From contig OY365806.1 in NCBI GenBank assembly GCA_959347315.1, positions 36,388,264-36,452,263 on the forward strand: a DNA stretch of 64,000 nucleotides, written 5' to 3'. Of this stretch, positions 1 to 40,223 are shown one piece after another. How positions within the stretch are numbered: the stretch's first letter is position 1; every line of letters starts with the position of its first letter. This DNA is from Bimastos eiseni. Its lineage: Eukaryota; Annelida; Clitellata; Crassiclitellata; Lumbricidae. A program made the translations under genes and the position numbers. The notes beneath the pieces were generated by a model. It saw only the letters and a program-made list of their open reading frames with translations. It searched no databases and was not told the DNA's origin.

Positions 1-74
1 TGGTTTACATTACTTTATCAAGATTTACAATCGAGTAATTGTTGCACAACCGAATTCTAAACAACTCCACTTGC

Positions 75-28556
<28,482 letters not shown>

Positions 28557-30735
28557 CTTGAGTGAAGTCTTCCAGAAATACTTTCCTAATTCCTTATTTA
28601 TGTAGTGCCTGGTTCAGACTCAAAATGTCGTGATACAACGTGCGCTTCGAGGCGTGTCAAATTTAGATACGCTACTTGTGGACCTAAACGGGCGAGGAAA
28701 GATGCGCCCTAGGTCTTTCTCCACCCCGGTTTCGTTTCACTTTGTGTGACAAGGTGTGCTGTTTGGCATAATCCGTTTGTTGTGGTACCGCAGTAAATGT
28801 TTTCCGGTCGATAAGCGCACTAGTATGGCGGACGTTGCAGCAGACGAGTCTTTAAATTCTTCGCTTAGCTAACAGCTTTGCTACTTACAAAGGAGTAGGA
28901 ATTTGTCGAGTGCTTCTCGCGCATTCCAACCGTCTTTGTTTTGACACGCATACACTCCAGGGCAAAAAACCGACCGTAGACTTATGACTAAAGTCCTGTC
29001 CTCTGAAGCGGGGGCGAATATGAAGTGGGAGGAACGTTAACTCACAGTCCCGCTGCGTCGGAGGCTAGCGATAAGTTTGCCGTAGCATCTGAAATGTATA
29101 ACATTTTAACACGAAGATTATACTAAGCCAAAAGGCCCACAAAACAATTGTGAACTTGTAATGATTAGATATCCAAACAACTCGTTCAACAAAGATTCCG
29201 ATGATTTGGACACGCAGAAAGATTAGGCCAATCAGTTGACAGAATCCCACAGACCCACACCACTCCAACTTCTACCACACTACTGCTAGATTTAAAGAAG
29301 ACAAAAACAAAGTAAGACCACGATCACACGCTGGGCACCGATATAATTAATATAAATTCGGGTAGAATAGCACTAAGGGGAGCAATTAACTTGAGGACAA
29401 TATAGATAATTTATTCGTAAGAATCGCCGCCAACTGACCGACGTTAGGAGCTGCTGACAATGAAGAAATGATTCGCATATTGTGTGCATTTGAAATCGTG
29501 ATTCATGCATGAGCGTTTCTGACGATTTGGCTTCATACTATGGGCCCTGTGTGGTTTTGTGTTGTCAGGTTGGGAGCGCTTTTGATGAGATTCTATTGAA
29601 ATGGGGCTTTGTAACTTTGCGATTATGCTCAACGAAGCTAAGTCCATGGCATCAGCCCATGGATGCACCAGCGCTCCGTCAAATCAGACGGAATCCAGAA
29701 GGAAGAATTAATACTCCGGTAGGCTCATAGTATAAGATAGAACGGTTAGTACAAGATATCAGATGGGCGTATGTATACAATGTCAAGTTAATTGTGTTAA
29801 ACCTGCATGTTGCATTATAAGAATCCCAAATTTGCCTATGCATATACAGGAGCCTACATTTCGGCAGCATGTTTCACCCAAACTTATCATTCAGCGAAAA
29901 CAATGACTATATATACTTTTCCAGAACGTGTTGTCTCTTATGTAAAATTTTTTTTCTTTTCAGTCATGCCTTATGTCTAATGTTCTGACATTCTGGTATC
30001 CCTACTAATGCAACTCGCTTCTTACAGGCATCTCAAACGTTAGCTTCATGAAGTTTCACAGAATCCAAAAGCCTAGGCCTAAGCTAACCACAAAAACGTG
30101 AAAATACGAACATTATATTATAGGCCTACCACGTGCCGATGTCTAAAAAAATTGCAAGGAATTTATATAAAAAGCGAATAACTTTCAAGACTTAGCTAGT
30201 CGTAGACCCTATATAATTCTATATATACAAGAATGCTCGGGCGATCTTACTACCGCTTCAGTCAATGGCTACAGCATCGACTTGTCTTCTGACACTGTGA
30301 ATCTGACAATTCGACCCGTGAGCATGAACAGCTCTCAGCATGCATGCAGGTGCTCCTTTCTGTTGCTGGCTCTTTAGACTCTAAAACTCTTCCGACAAAA
30401 CTTTATTGGTCTACAAAGTTTTCTTTGGTCTTCAGGCGGAGACTGAAAACTCACCGTAAAACTATATTATTACCTCTTACAATATCCGAACAATTTAGCT
30501 AATAGACGACTGAACGAACATAGGCTACCAGTAGGAACTCACTTCCTCTGAATATTTGCTGAGATGTTTCCGTCTCATCTCGGAATCTCTTGCTGGCTTT
30601 CAACCGGAACCACACAGGAATTATCCAGTTGGCTTCCATAACAATTATGCACAGGCCTAGCCTACAGTAGCCATTGTCAACTGATTCCCTGGACATAATT
30701 AGAGTTGATCTAGCGAAGATCTAGTATTGTTGCTG

Positions 30736-30796
<61 letters not shown>

Positions 30797-31523
30797 ATTG
30801 CGCGCATTTATGGATGTTGTTATGCACAACTGGACCAACCCTCAAAATTTCCAATATATTTAAAGAAATTTAATTCAGAATCAAATTCTGAACACACACG
30901 TTATTATCAACCTCCTAGCTCATCAGAATGTTTAATAAATGATTAAAACGTTTGCAACTCTATTATGCACAACTGGACCAAGCCACTCTCTGTGAGCATT
31001 TCAATACACGCTTACAGCAGTCTAAGAAGGATACCTGGACGAAATGTTATGCATATCCTATGATAAACAGATCAAAGCATTAAAGCGAGACAGCACAGGA
31101 CCTCTGCTGAACTGCAGTCCGTGATTGCTTAGAAAGAAGCTTATCGATCAAGAGCCGAATTTGTCAGAGATAGCGTATTTTAAGACCGAAGAAATGCAAA
31201 GAATCAGGAAAGGTTTTGGATTGTAGGCCTAATCCCGTTTCACGGCGTTTGATCTAGTCCTACAACGAGAGAACTGGGGAAATCGGGCAATGGATTTGAT
31301 TAAACATTTTTAGACAAGTTTAGTCTCTTTAGTTTGTCTGTCCTTCATTGACATCGCTTCTGATTAATTAAGAAAATAATAGGTTAATAATGGGGTCCGT
31401 TGTACAATGTCGTATAGACCAGCCGCAAATCCAGGTCAAGCTAAGTGCTAACAATTTTCAAGGATTCAAATGGACCAACCCACAATACCATATTATAATT
31501 TAGATAGACCAACCGCATATTCC
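28557..31523. other. PMCA 5' flank, no gene recognised
   Basis: Should include the PMCA promoter and 5' UTR, but I cannot point to a TATA box or start site. A GGGAGCGCTTTTGATGAG stretch near 29573 may be a remnant of an L2-like end. Nothing else is supportable. Confidence 0.4.
30738..30794. repeat. (TTA)n microsatellite
   Basis: About 18 perfect TTA units. Confidence 0.97.
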
Positions 31524-31723
31524 NNNNNNNNNNNNNNNNNNNNNNNNNNNNNNNNNNNNNNNNNNNNNNNNNNNNNNNNNNNNNNNNNNNNNNNNNNNNN
31601 NNNNNNNNNNNNNNNNNNNNNNNNNNNNNNNNNNNNNNNNNNNNNNNNNNNNNNNNNNNNNNNNNNNNNNNNNNNNNNNNNNNNNNNNNNNNNNNNNNNN
31701 NNNNNNNNNNNNNNNNNNNNNNN
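31524..31723. other. Assembly gap (200 N)
   Basis: Exactly 200 undetermined bases, probably a scaffold gap of arbitrary length. Frames that run through it are meaningless. Confidence 0.99.
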
Positions 31724-32370
31724 CGAATCTCGAGTTGTCTGCTGCGATTCTTTTCGAGAATATCCGCGTGATAAAAGCCGACCTGCTGAGCGTAGACCGG
31801 GTCTGTGGCCGTCGTACACGGAGGAACGAGAGAGCGGACCTCGGGCCTCTATCACACGCCAGCGCCCAACAGGTGAACGTAGAGGCTTTCGTACACCTAC
31901 GTGCGCACCGATCGTGTGTACGCCAAACGGAACTCGCTACTCTAGCACTGTAGTTTGGCGAATCACAAGGCTGCTGCTGCAGCAGGGCGTCCGCGCCTTC
32001 GTAGGATGGAGTTATAGAAGATGCGGGAGCCGCCCAGAATGCAATATCGGAATCGAAGCTGCATAGGCGAGCAGCGTCGTGGTTGCGTTACTTTTAGCCC
32101 GGATCAACGGATTGTTGGATGGGTCGAAGCTAAACGTCTACCTATAATCGCGAACTGCTTCTGGCTGCCTTTACAGACGCGATGCCTAAGCCACTGCTGC
32201 CGGCTGTTTGCTGGCCTGTGAAGGTCTGCATAAACCTCTCTATCCGCAGCAAGTGGAAGAGCCCCATGGAGTGTTGGTTGGATGCATCAAAGTGTGGATT
32301 TAGTAATAGGCGGGTTGTATAGCTGCATTTGCGATTCTCAAGTCATCGGAAAGTCAGTCTAACCTCAGAG
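31724..32370. other. GC-richer segment right of the gap, nothing recognised
   Basis: Frames of 66-110 codons run through it, but none resembles a known family. Base composition is higher in GC than the neighbouring sequence. Confidence 0.35.
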
Positions 32371-32371
32371 T

Positions 32372-32373
32372 AC

Positions 32374-32411
<38 letters not shown>
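32372..32411. repeat. (TA)n microsatellite
   Basis: Imperfect TA run with one GTATA interruption. Confidence 0.9.
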
Positions 32412-32522
32412 TGACTGTGTGCACGCCAGAAACAAAGCATATAATAGGCCTATCAATATGAATTAGGCAAGCACTTTATACACAGTGTAACAGAAAGTAT
32501 TTGTAAAGAACTGATCGTCTGT

Positions 32523-32610
32523 TCAATCAGTCAATCAATCAATAAAAAATACTTGATATAGCGCCCCTTCAAGATATCTACTCAGAGGCACTCTGTTACA
32601 GTAAGCCTAT
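32523..32610 (-). mobile_element. Possible L2-like LINE 3' tail, antisense
   Basis: CAATCAGTCAATCAATCAAT, then TATAGCGCCCCTTCAAGATA and CTCAGAGGCACTCTG, is the inverse of the L2-like ends seen elsewhere in the window. Confidence 0.5.
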
Positions 32611-32769
32611 ACATATATCGATCAGTTGACAATTAAGACGTTAGAATACTGCGGTATTACAAGGAAGACAGATTGATGTATTGGTTTTTTAGGTGCATCT
32701 TTCTTGCAAGAAGGAAGGTTCACATTTAAACCAGAATGCATGACTCCACAGACGTATAATAGGTCATGT

Positions 32770-32870
32770 ACATGCATGTATGTATGTATGCATGCATGTA
32801 TGTATGTATGTATGTATGTATATATGTATGTATGTATGCATGCATGTATGTATGTATGTATGTATGTATG

Positions 32871-32901
<31 letters not shown>

Positions 32902-32910
32902 ATATGTATG

Positions 32911-32944
<34 letters not shown>

Positions 32945-33256
32945 TGTATATATGTATGTATATATGTATGTATGTATGTATGTATGCATGTATGTATGCA
33001 TGTATGTATGTATGTATGTATGTATGTATGTATGTATGTATGTATGTATGTATGTATGTATGTATGTATGTATGTATGTATGTATGTATGTATGTATGTA
33101 TGTATGTATGTATGTATGTATGTATGTATGTATGTATGTATGTATGTATGTATGTATGTATGTATGTATGTATGTATGTATGTATGTATGTATGTATGTA
33201 TGTATGTATGTATGTATGTATGTATGTATGTATGTATGTATGTATGTATGTATATA
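32770..33256. repeat. (TATG)n tetranucleotide array, about 490 bp
   Basis: Left half (to about 33005) is interrupted by CATG and TATA variants; right half (33006-33250) is an uninterrupted run of over 60 TATG units. Because four is not a multiple of three, all frames in both directions stay open (MYVC and HTYI repeats); these frames are artefacts. Confidence 0.98.
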
Positions 33257-34792
33257 CGTCTGCTTCCTATAGAACGATCTCTGATGTATTCTATAATTGC
33301 TAAAAACTGTTCCTTTTGGTCGTGATGAAGTTGGGAGCACCTCTGAGTTGATCCGAATGAATAAATGTAATAGACCTATAGATGTCGTTACCCTTATCAA
33401 CCTCCTTATTCAAACATCGGAAGATAATATATTTAGACAAATAATGGGAACTGATATATAAAGCAACCTGAAGCTTCCAATCCATTTCCCAAGCAACAAT
33501 ATTCCTATTTTTTCTCCTCGTCGTTTCTTTTGTTCACATCACGTGGATATCATAATATGAATCATGATATCAACGATAATTGCCTAATAATTTTGTTTCC
33601 CCGTTGTGATGGATCAAATGGCTCAAAATGATATCCTGCGCACCTGGAGAAACATATGAAATTGACCTACCTAATACCAGATCAGATGAACGTTAAGTCA
33701 TTCGAACTGGTGTTAATTAGAATAAGTTATCTAATTCATTCATTCATTTGTTCGTCCATTTGTTCCTTCAGTCATTCATCCACAGAATCTTCTTCTGGTG
33801 TATATCGAAAGAAACTACCCACGCAAAAGCGGTTCTAGTCCAACAACGGCGGAAAAGAATAGTTTTCAATCAATGCTTGTGGTAAGTACAGGCCAACCTG
33901 CAGAATCCCAGGACCAAGTGGCAGTCTATGATTTCCCAAGAGAAGGACCGTGATCTGATGGAGCCAGCCACAGGGGAGGCCACCTGTAGAGTGTACACCT
34001 AAAATTTAATGCAATGATTCACAAATTGAATTGGTGATACACGATTATATTTTTTGAGCCACCACATTCTGAAATCAAAGATTAGTATGTGAAAAAGTAA
34101 TTGAAGCAAAAGTTACAACTGTCATGCAATGAGTTGAAATTGTTCAAAATATTATGTTAAAAGTGATTGAATTTCATAAACAAAAGTTGACGGAATTGAT
34201 GAACCGCTTATATGAATGTTAGACATATCCTATGTCGCGGGTGCCTCAAGACATTTAGTTTGTTGACAGAAATTAAGTTCACATACTGCGTAAGATGGAA
34301 TGTCTCATAGGCTACACTATCAGTTTAGGACAAATAAAGGGGCAAGAGGTAGGCCTAGCGTTTTTACAGTGGCTAAGATCTAACACCTCCAATGGCCCGA
34401 ATGAGTAGGTCTATAAAATAATGCAGGCCTACTTGATGGATGAAATTGTGACTGCGTAAATGCTTATGCAGCATTAAAAGATACGCTCTGATTAATTTTT
34501 GATCAGAATACATTTAACTAGCAGATGTCCATTTTACCGGTGAAACGAATGCCGTGTTTTCAATTCAATGTATTCAGTGAAAAGCAGGTTTCTGTGGTTT
34601 CTTTCCACAAGTAATAGGCCTACAACATTCTATAGTGTAGTCTAAATGGCTTACTTAGGGAATGTCGTGGATGAGGTTCATGTATCTAGTATCCCTTTAC
34701 AAGTTTCCGAGTTATGATTTGCTGTCAACGTGTGCTATTCGTACCAGTTAATGATCAAAGAATCTTCTCTTTGTAATCTGTAAATGATGAAG
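33257..34792. other. Intergenic, no recognised content
   Basis: GGGAGCACCTCTGAGTTGAT near 33331 could be an L2-like tail. Otherwise nothing. Confidence 0.4.
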
Positions 34793-35276
34793 AGTAGTGG
34801 TGATAGTACAGGAACTGAATACGGGGGGGAGGTCGATCCTTCTGCTGGACGGACAAAAGACATACGCACACCGACAAACACACGGACACGCATACGCATA
34901 CGGACAAGCACACGGACACGTACAAAGAGACATGCACGCACACACATAAAAAGACACATACGCACACATACATACATAAAAAACCACGCACACATACATA
35001 CACGCATGCGGACACATACAAGCATACGGACACGCACACATGCAGGCACACAGACACGCACACATGCAAGCACACAGCCACGCACACATACACATACAGA
35101 CACGTACACGGAGACGCACACGCACAAAGACACATATGCACACATACACGCACACATACGCGCATACGCACGAAAGAGACACGCCCATTTTTGGTTTACG
35201 GCTCAGTCATTGGCGGAACGGCGGCGGCGACTGGCCCTTCCCCCTCCCCTAGGGCGGCGTGCTCATCAAAGGAACG
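34793..35276 (+). repeat. Polinton left terminal inverted repeat
   Basis: About 484 bp. The outer 55 bases match the right repeat almost exactly. The centre (34875-35180) is a degenerate CACACGGACACGCATACG-type array, and the inner end reads TTTTGGTTTACGGCTCA... to CTCATCAAAGGAACG. The long ACAC-rich frames in it are not genes. Confidence 0.9.
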
Positions 35277-35403
35277 ATCTCGTGGGAATATTCGCCCATG
35301 GCGAAAGACAATATCCGCTACAACTGGCTAGCGTAAATATAATATGGCCTACGCGCTCGATCAATTTCTAATTCCTATACATTAAAAGAATTACGGAAAC
35401 ATT

Positions 35404-35862
35404 TCAATACATTTTATTGGAAAACGTCTTACACACGTAATTATGAACCAAATAATCGTTAAGTACAGTATCCGAAGTAAGCTTATTAGTAATTGCGGTA
35501 AGAATTTTTTTTGTACATCTATGCAAGCAGTAGAAAATGCAATAGTGTCCGCAGAAACGACAAACGGAACTATGTAAATGTTTATCGTTAAAAATCCAAT
35601 GTTCGCAATGTCTGTTAAAAAAATCTCTTAAGTCATCTTCTGGCGGTCTGCCGAGCGAGTCGAAATATTCTCCGTACGAAGAATTCTCCACGTGCAAAAC
35701 GATCCAATGCTGTCCCGCTTCGTAGTGAGGATCGGTATTACAAACGAGTAGAGCCGGTCCCGGAATAGTCTTCGGTACACGATCGCGCGCAAATACTCCG
35801 GCAAACACCGACGCGCATTTCGCATCGCGCCGAAGTGACGTTTCAATTCTGGATCCGTCCAT
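35404..35862 (-). CDS. Adenain-like cysteine protease of the Polinton
   Basis: Uninterrupted frame of 152 codons. Related proteases mature capsid precursors in adenoviruses and are a Polinton hallmark (PRO). Visible landmarks: LLVCNTDPHYEAGQHWIVLH, with the likely catalytic His at about residue 52; GEYFDSLGRPP, with the acidic partner; and CRFCGHYC, with the nucleophile Cys next to Gly. Length suits the family, which often has 150-210 residues. The start lies two bases after the stop of the upstream frame (35865-35867), a tight arrangement suggesting co-expression. One of the few genes of the element without an obvious lesion. Confidence 0.85.
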   Translation of the reverse strand: MDGSRIETSLRRDAKCASVFAGVFARDRVPKTIPGPALLVCNTDPHYEAGQHWIVLHVENSSYGEYFDSLGRPPEDDLRDFFNRHCEHWIFNDKHLHSSVCRFCGHYCIFYCLHRCTKKILTAITNKLTSDTVLNDYLVHNYVCKTFSNKMY

Positions 35863-35864
35863 TT

Positions 35865-36793
35865 TCAGTTTTTGTATCGAAAACTACATTTCCCAGACCT
35901 GTTAATCTCCAAGATATTTTCAAACTCGGCGTAGGCTATGACGTTTATCGTGTTGGCCAAAGCTTGACAAAATTTCCTATCCAGTCGAACGTTTCCGTGT
36001 TTAATCAAATTGAAATGATCGCCCTCGCAGAGGTCCGGAGTCAAATCGAAGGCGTAGAGAGCATATCCGCCAGAAAAGTCTTCTCTGCTAATTTCGTTTC
36101 CTTAGTCTCGCATCCACTTTCCGGTTCACATAAATAGCGTGGCGTATGCGTTAATAAACTGATTATTGGCAAAGTTGCCTTCGACGGGTTTCACGGATTG
36201 TTGCTGACCATCCAAGTATACCATAACGTGTTCCAACAAGTTGCAGTAGACGAAAAGAGAATTAAAATCTCGATTTACGACTCACGCGCTACCCGATCTA
36301 AAATTTAACGGCTCGTCCTCGAAATGTTGTATGGGATTCTGACGCGACTCGATGCCCAACATAGAACATAGAGGCGGTGAAAATATCAGACTCTCGCCTT
36401 CGCTTATTTCTCCGTGGAAGCGTTTCGTTACAACGTTATAACTAAAGGTCGGAAAGTCTTTGAGTTCCGACTTTTCGCAAATTCTTGTATATGATAGTTT
36501 ATGTAATGCGTGATGCTGAAAGGCGATTCATAGTATCCGACCGGGAGACGTATAGTGTGATGTACGTTAATCTGCTTGCCGTTTTGGACGGCGGATTGAG
36601 AATAGTGAACTCTACCTTCCCCTCTGAATAAATTATTCCAAATGCGAGCGTATTGCATTTCGACCAAACCGATTTCCCAATCGCAGGACAGAGACACGGC
36701 TTTCTCTAATCTCGTATTAAATCGCGTGATCTGATTATCAGGATTGTAGTTCGCGGAGCTGTTGCTCGGTAACGTGAGATGAAAGTGAGCCAT
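35865..36793 (-). pseudogene. F54H12.2-like Polinton protein, broken
   Basis: The first 121 codons are open and begin MAHFHLTLPSNSSANYNPDN, with DWEIGLVEMQYARIW, a signature I recall from animal proteins annotated as like C. elegans F54H12.2. That gene neighbours the transposon-derived integrase F54H12.3. The downstream end also fits the family: GYALYAFDLTPDL and INVIAYAEFENILEI just before the terminal stop. Between them I see a frameshift near 36435-36460 and in-frame stops at 36282-36284, 36126-36128 and 36102-36104. Its role is not established here; a structural (capsid) role is likely by its position and by analogy with other Polintons. About 310 codons in all, somewhat short for the family. 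Confidence 0.72.
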
Positions 36794-36859
36794 CCTTTAC
36801 CAACCGTATACGCGATCGATCTGAATCGAAAGACGTTTAAGTATCCAATCTATCAAAAG

Positions 36860-38410
36860 TCTAAGAATTAAAACTATCGTCGTAACCTTTCCACTTTACA
36901 AAATAATCCAATTTTTTGGCGTCGCTGCGAGTTTTTAATATCGCTTCCACTTTGTAAATGGCGTCTTCTTTAGAAACGCGCTGCAATTCTTCTTGATAGA
37001 ATTTACCTTTTACTTTCTCGCCGTTGTAATCCGTCAATTCGTACGTTACGGGATTGGAAGGTATTCGACCCGATATAGCGAAAATTTCTTACGACCACGA
37101 AGGTAGGTAGCCCTTTTTGAACGCTATTCTGGCCTTACTTATTCGCACCTTGTCGTCATTCTCGTACTTCCAAAGCAACGGTCTCTTCTTTTCGCCGAAT
37201 AGGCGCTTTCTCACGACTTCTTCGCTTTCTAGGGATACCCGAGCCGAGCCATACCTATGCTTCTATGAAAAGTTTCGTTGTACGAATATACGAGATCGGG
37301 CAAAACGTCGACGTACCGATGCGTGTTCCCGTGCGTGAAATATTTCCACATTTTGGTTTTGAGGGTAGGATTAAATCTCTCTACGACGGTCGCTTTGATA
37401 TCCTCGTTTTCGGAAGTGTAGAAAAGAATGGCATTTTTGCGCAGCAGAGTCTGAAAGGATCTATTGAGAAATTCGGTGCCTTTATCAGTCTGCAGGTGAG
37501 TGGGGTGCGATCCATCTTTCAACATCGCCGAAAAAGCTTCGGTCAGAGCATGGCCTGTCTTTGATTCAAGCGGGAGAACTCTCGCGTATTTAGAAAACAC
37601 ATCGATGCACGTTAACAGATATTTATTTTTATCGTTATATTTTGACAGAAAAGAAACATCGACCAAATCGGCCTGCCACAAATCGTCTATACCTACGGCG
37701 AAAGTTTTTCTACGTCTAAATTTTGATCTGACGGGTTTATGCAAAGTATAAGCGTCTTTATCCGATAACCAAGTTTTCAAATCTTTAGATTTAATTCGTT
37801 CTTTTAAATGTTTCTTGAACGTTGCCACGCATCCGAAACTGGCCGGATGCTTCGGATCGAAATACGACTCCATCATCAGTAAAGAGCCCATTTCAACGTC
37901 TTTCGCTGCTTTTTGCGACGCGGTCGATCTTCGTCCGGTGATCGGAGTTACTGACTCGGCAGAGTTCGACGATCCGTTAATATAGTTCCATCTGTCTTCG
38001 TTCCCGATTAACTCGTGAGGTATGTTGTGGTCTTTTAAAGCGTCGGCGAGACGTCTCCACCCGTTGGGCACGCGCGTCGAAGTTCTTTTTCTCATCAGAT
38101 CGCTAGCCAAGTCGACGACGTGCGTTTTAGGAATGGTCGTATTCTTCAAAACGAGTTCTACTTTTTCGCTCCATCCGACTTCTGGATTGTTTTTGATATG
38201 AGTCAAAAGACGCGAAGCTTGAGATTTCCACTTTTTCGGAACATTGTCTAGTACTAGAGCTTCTACGTCGGTCGATCGTTGCGGCGAATCGATGTTCAAG
38301 TACAGTCTTAGACTGTTGGAATAGTGTTTGGCTTTTTCGTCGTCGGCTACGTTTCTGTGTAAGATCTCGTACATTTCTCCATCCAACTTTGACAGAGTCT
38401 TATCCAACAT
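36860..38410 (-). pseudogene. Polinton integrase (RVE, DDE) with C-terminal chromodomain, broken
   Basis: The main open frame (37229-38410, 393 codons) resembles the transposon-derived F54H12.3 group. It has a helical N-terminal part and then the RVE core, with catalytic Asp at about 248 (LWQADLVD), Asp at 309 (LQTDKGTEF) and Glu at 344 (ATVVERFN): a D-61-D-35-E spacing. A frameshift near 37235-37250 separates the core from a tail (EEVVRKRLF, then KARIAFKKGYLP), which has an in-frame stop at 37089-37091. It ends in a chromodomain (YKVEAILKTR, LDYFVKWKGYDDS). A short frame starting at 38484 (KKMVLVEPR) may be a displaced N-terminal extension. The enzyme would insert the element; the catalytic residues survive. 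Confidence 0.85.
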
Positions 38411-38476
38411 GGTTTCCTTATATTTTCAATCTGTCGCGGTTCCACCAAAACCATTTTCTTCGCGTAATTCATGACG

Positions 38477-38821
38477 CTATCCATTTTGAGGTATGAGCTT
38501 CGGTATCAGAATGGAGCCGGGAAGCGAAAGCACCGGCGTTAGTAACACGCCCAAGAATCCGCCGGATTGTACAATATCCTCTTTCGATTCCACGCGAACT
38601 TTCTTCGACGACAGATCTCTCAACTTCTTCTTAAAACGCTTCAGTTTGCTCTTCTGAGGCTTTGTGAGCGGAACATTACCTTCTGAAACATTTTTGGCGC
38701 ACTCGCGCAAGCAATGCAAGAGATCTGTGCTGCAATCTTTCAGGATATTTCTCCTTCTTTTGGCAGTCGCTTTCTTCAGTAACGTCAATTTGGCGAAATG
38801 CTTCTTCAATCTCGAAGACAT
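38477..38821 (-). CDS. Small basic pX-like core protein of the Polinton
   Basis: Intact frame of 114 codons. Lysine/arginine-rich throughout (LKKHFAKLTLLKKATAKRRR; KPQKSKLKRFKKKLRDL), with a central segment of the form CLRECAKNVSEGNVPL and a C-terminal hydrophobic GGFLGVLLTPVLSLPGSIL. I recall this basic-then-GGFL layout from Polinton/adintovirus proteins compared with adenovirus pX. It could bind element DNA or the virion membrane or capsid; this is inference. It follows the ATPase and precedes the integrase. Confidence 0.65.
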   Translation of the reverse strand: MSSRLKKHFAKLTLLKKATAKRRRNILKDCSTDLLHCLRECAKNVSEGNVPLTKPQKSKLKRFKKKLRDLSSKKVRVESKEDIVQSGGFLGVLLTPVLSLPGSILIPKLIPQNG

Positions 38822-38839
38822 TATTATCGAATGACTACA

Positions 38840-39481
38840 GAGCCTTGCTCCCGAATGGCTATATAGTTTTTGCTTTCTAACGTAGACGTAATGTTTCTCG
38901 CTCGGAAAAATGTTCGTCCTTAATCGACATCTCTCGTCGGTATCCGGTCTTAAATCGACAGATATCCGAAGTGCGCCATGGTAGCATCGCCAAATGCTTC
39001 CAACATGAAAATGGACGTTCCTGGAAACATTTGCCTAGCCAAATTCGCCTCTTGCGGGGAATCTCTAACGCTTTTGAAGAGAACCAAATAATGAGCGTTC
39101 AGACTTATCGTTCTCGTATGCTTGCCTTTGTAGAATAAATTTTGCGTCAGGTATGAGACGGAAAGGTTTCTGTGATGACCTCCCTTTTGTAAAGATTTTT
39201 GTAACGCGTTCGTCGGTCTCGCTCATCAAATCGTCCAAAACGAGCAGAGTTCTTTCTTTGCCGTCAAAAATATTCAAGTCCGGCAGACCTTCGTGAAACT
39301 GAATTTGCGGATATCCGTCAAATATTTCTTGATATATTCCGTAACACCACAGAATTCTATCGATCTCGGGTTTCACCATATACGGTATGTGATCGATGAA
39401 TCTAAGTGTAAACTGCGTCTTTCCCGACCCGCTGGAGCCGCATATTATTGCTGAAAACGGGTGTTGCCAGGTTGAATCCAT
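38840..39481 (-). pseudogene. A32/FtsK-type packaging ATPase of the Polinton, broken
   Basis: Starts MDSTWQHPFSAIICGSSGSG; Walker A CGSSGSGKT is at residues 14-22 and Walker B LLVLDD at 79-84. Polinton ATPases of this group are thought to package genomes into capsids. After residue 100 (FTKG) the family sequence continues in another frame, at a run of G near 39178-39183; segments such as YLTQNLFYKG and LARQMFPGTSIFML remain. A second shift near 38960 leads to a tail with DLRPDTDERCRLRTNIFPSE. Both breaks could be indels in the genome or assembly errors. Confidence 0.82.
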
Positions 39482-39527
39482 GCTCGAGAGTGAATGTTTC
39501 GCAATCCGAAATAAATTTATTTGCTTT

Positions 39528-40024
39528 TAGACCATATAAATTCTGACCGTTCCCAATATACGCTCAGAACACAGAGTCCAGTATATCCGCACAATTTTCG
39601 CAGCACACGATATGAGCGCAAGGCAGAGACATGGATTCAACGCCGCGCGAACGACAATGTCTGCATATCAACATCGTTTTCAGTGTTTCATTTTCCTTCC
39701 TAGAGCATTTTAATCTATATTCCGCTCAAATGTCCGCGGCGGAGACGAATTTCTCGTCATCGCTGCCATCGCAACTGCCTCCGCTCAAATCGATTCTTCT
39801 TTCGATGACGCTTCAACATTTTCCGTTTCGTCTATCGTTGGCGAATTTACGATATTTTCGAGATCTGGTTCAAAATTCGCTGCCGAATTTACCGTTTCGG
39901 CAAAAGTGCGTTCTTTTACGTATACGATGGACCGAAACATGTCGTTACTTTTGGTATAATGTCGCGAAGCGATCAGTTTATGCTTCGAGTTCATCGTTGA
40001 TACTAAAGTTTTATAGAAAAACAA
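39528..40024 (-). pseudogene. Relic gene with IAP-like C-terminal RING finger
   Basis: A 79-codon frame (39785-40024) with an acidic end (DETENVEASSKEES) is followed in other frames by a short acidic stretch, then by ENETLKTMLICRHC and SLPCAHIVCCENCAD, ending at the stop 39564-39566. The spacing CxxC...CxHxxCxxC is that of the first part of a C3HC4 RING. A GTVR-type C-terminus typical of inhibitor-of-apoptosis proteins lies in yet another frame, ending at 39528-39530. No BIR domain is evident. At least three breaks (shifts near 39780 and 39575, a stop near 39720) make it a pseudogene. It sits upstream of the ATPase, inside the right terminal repeat. Confidence 0.6.
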
Positions 40025-40223
40025 GCGTCTAATGTCATTCAGTAAGTAAGCAAGTTAAATTCCGCACGAGGCCTAAGCATCGATTGTATTTTAGATGACA
40101 GATTTTTGAGCTTTGCATTTATGTAGAGCCTAAGTTAAACGATTTACTGTTGGCGCGTTTTTAAACGATGTTATTGTATGGGTTCCTTTATCATATACAT
40201 TTCGTCAATTTTACGACCTACGG

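Noticed and set aside
28825..28872. Short plus-strand frame MADVAADESLNSSLS upstream of PMCA
   Set aside because: A good-looking start but only 15 codons, with no convincing donor; I could not link it to a gene.
31470..32066. Frame of 198 codons crossing the N gap
   Set aside because: A third of it is undetermined sequence and the rest has no family resemblance.
32704..33400. Frames of 168-224 codons made of MYVC or HTYI repeats
   Set aside because: They arise in every frame of a TATG tetranucleotide array.
34735..35371. Cysteine- and threonine-rich frames in the left Polinton repeat (and their counterparts at 40248-40830)
   Set aside because: They lie in the ACAC/GTGT array of the terminal repeats and occur in several frames at once.
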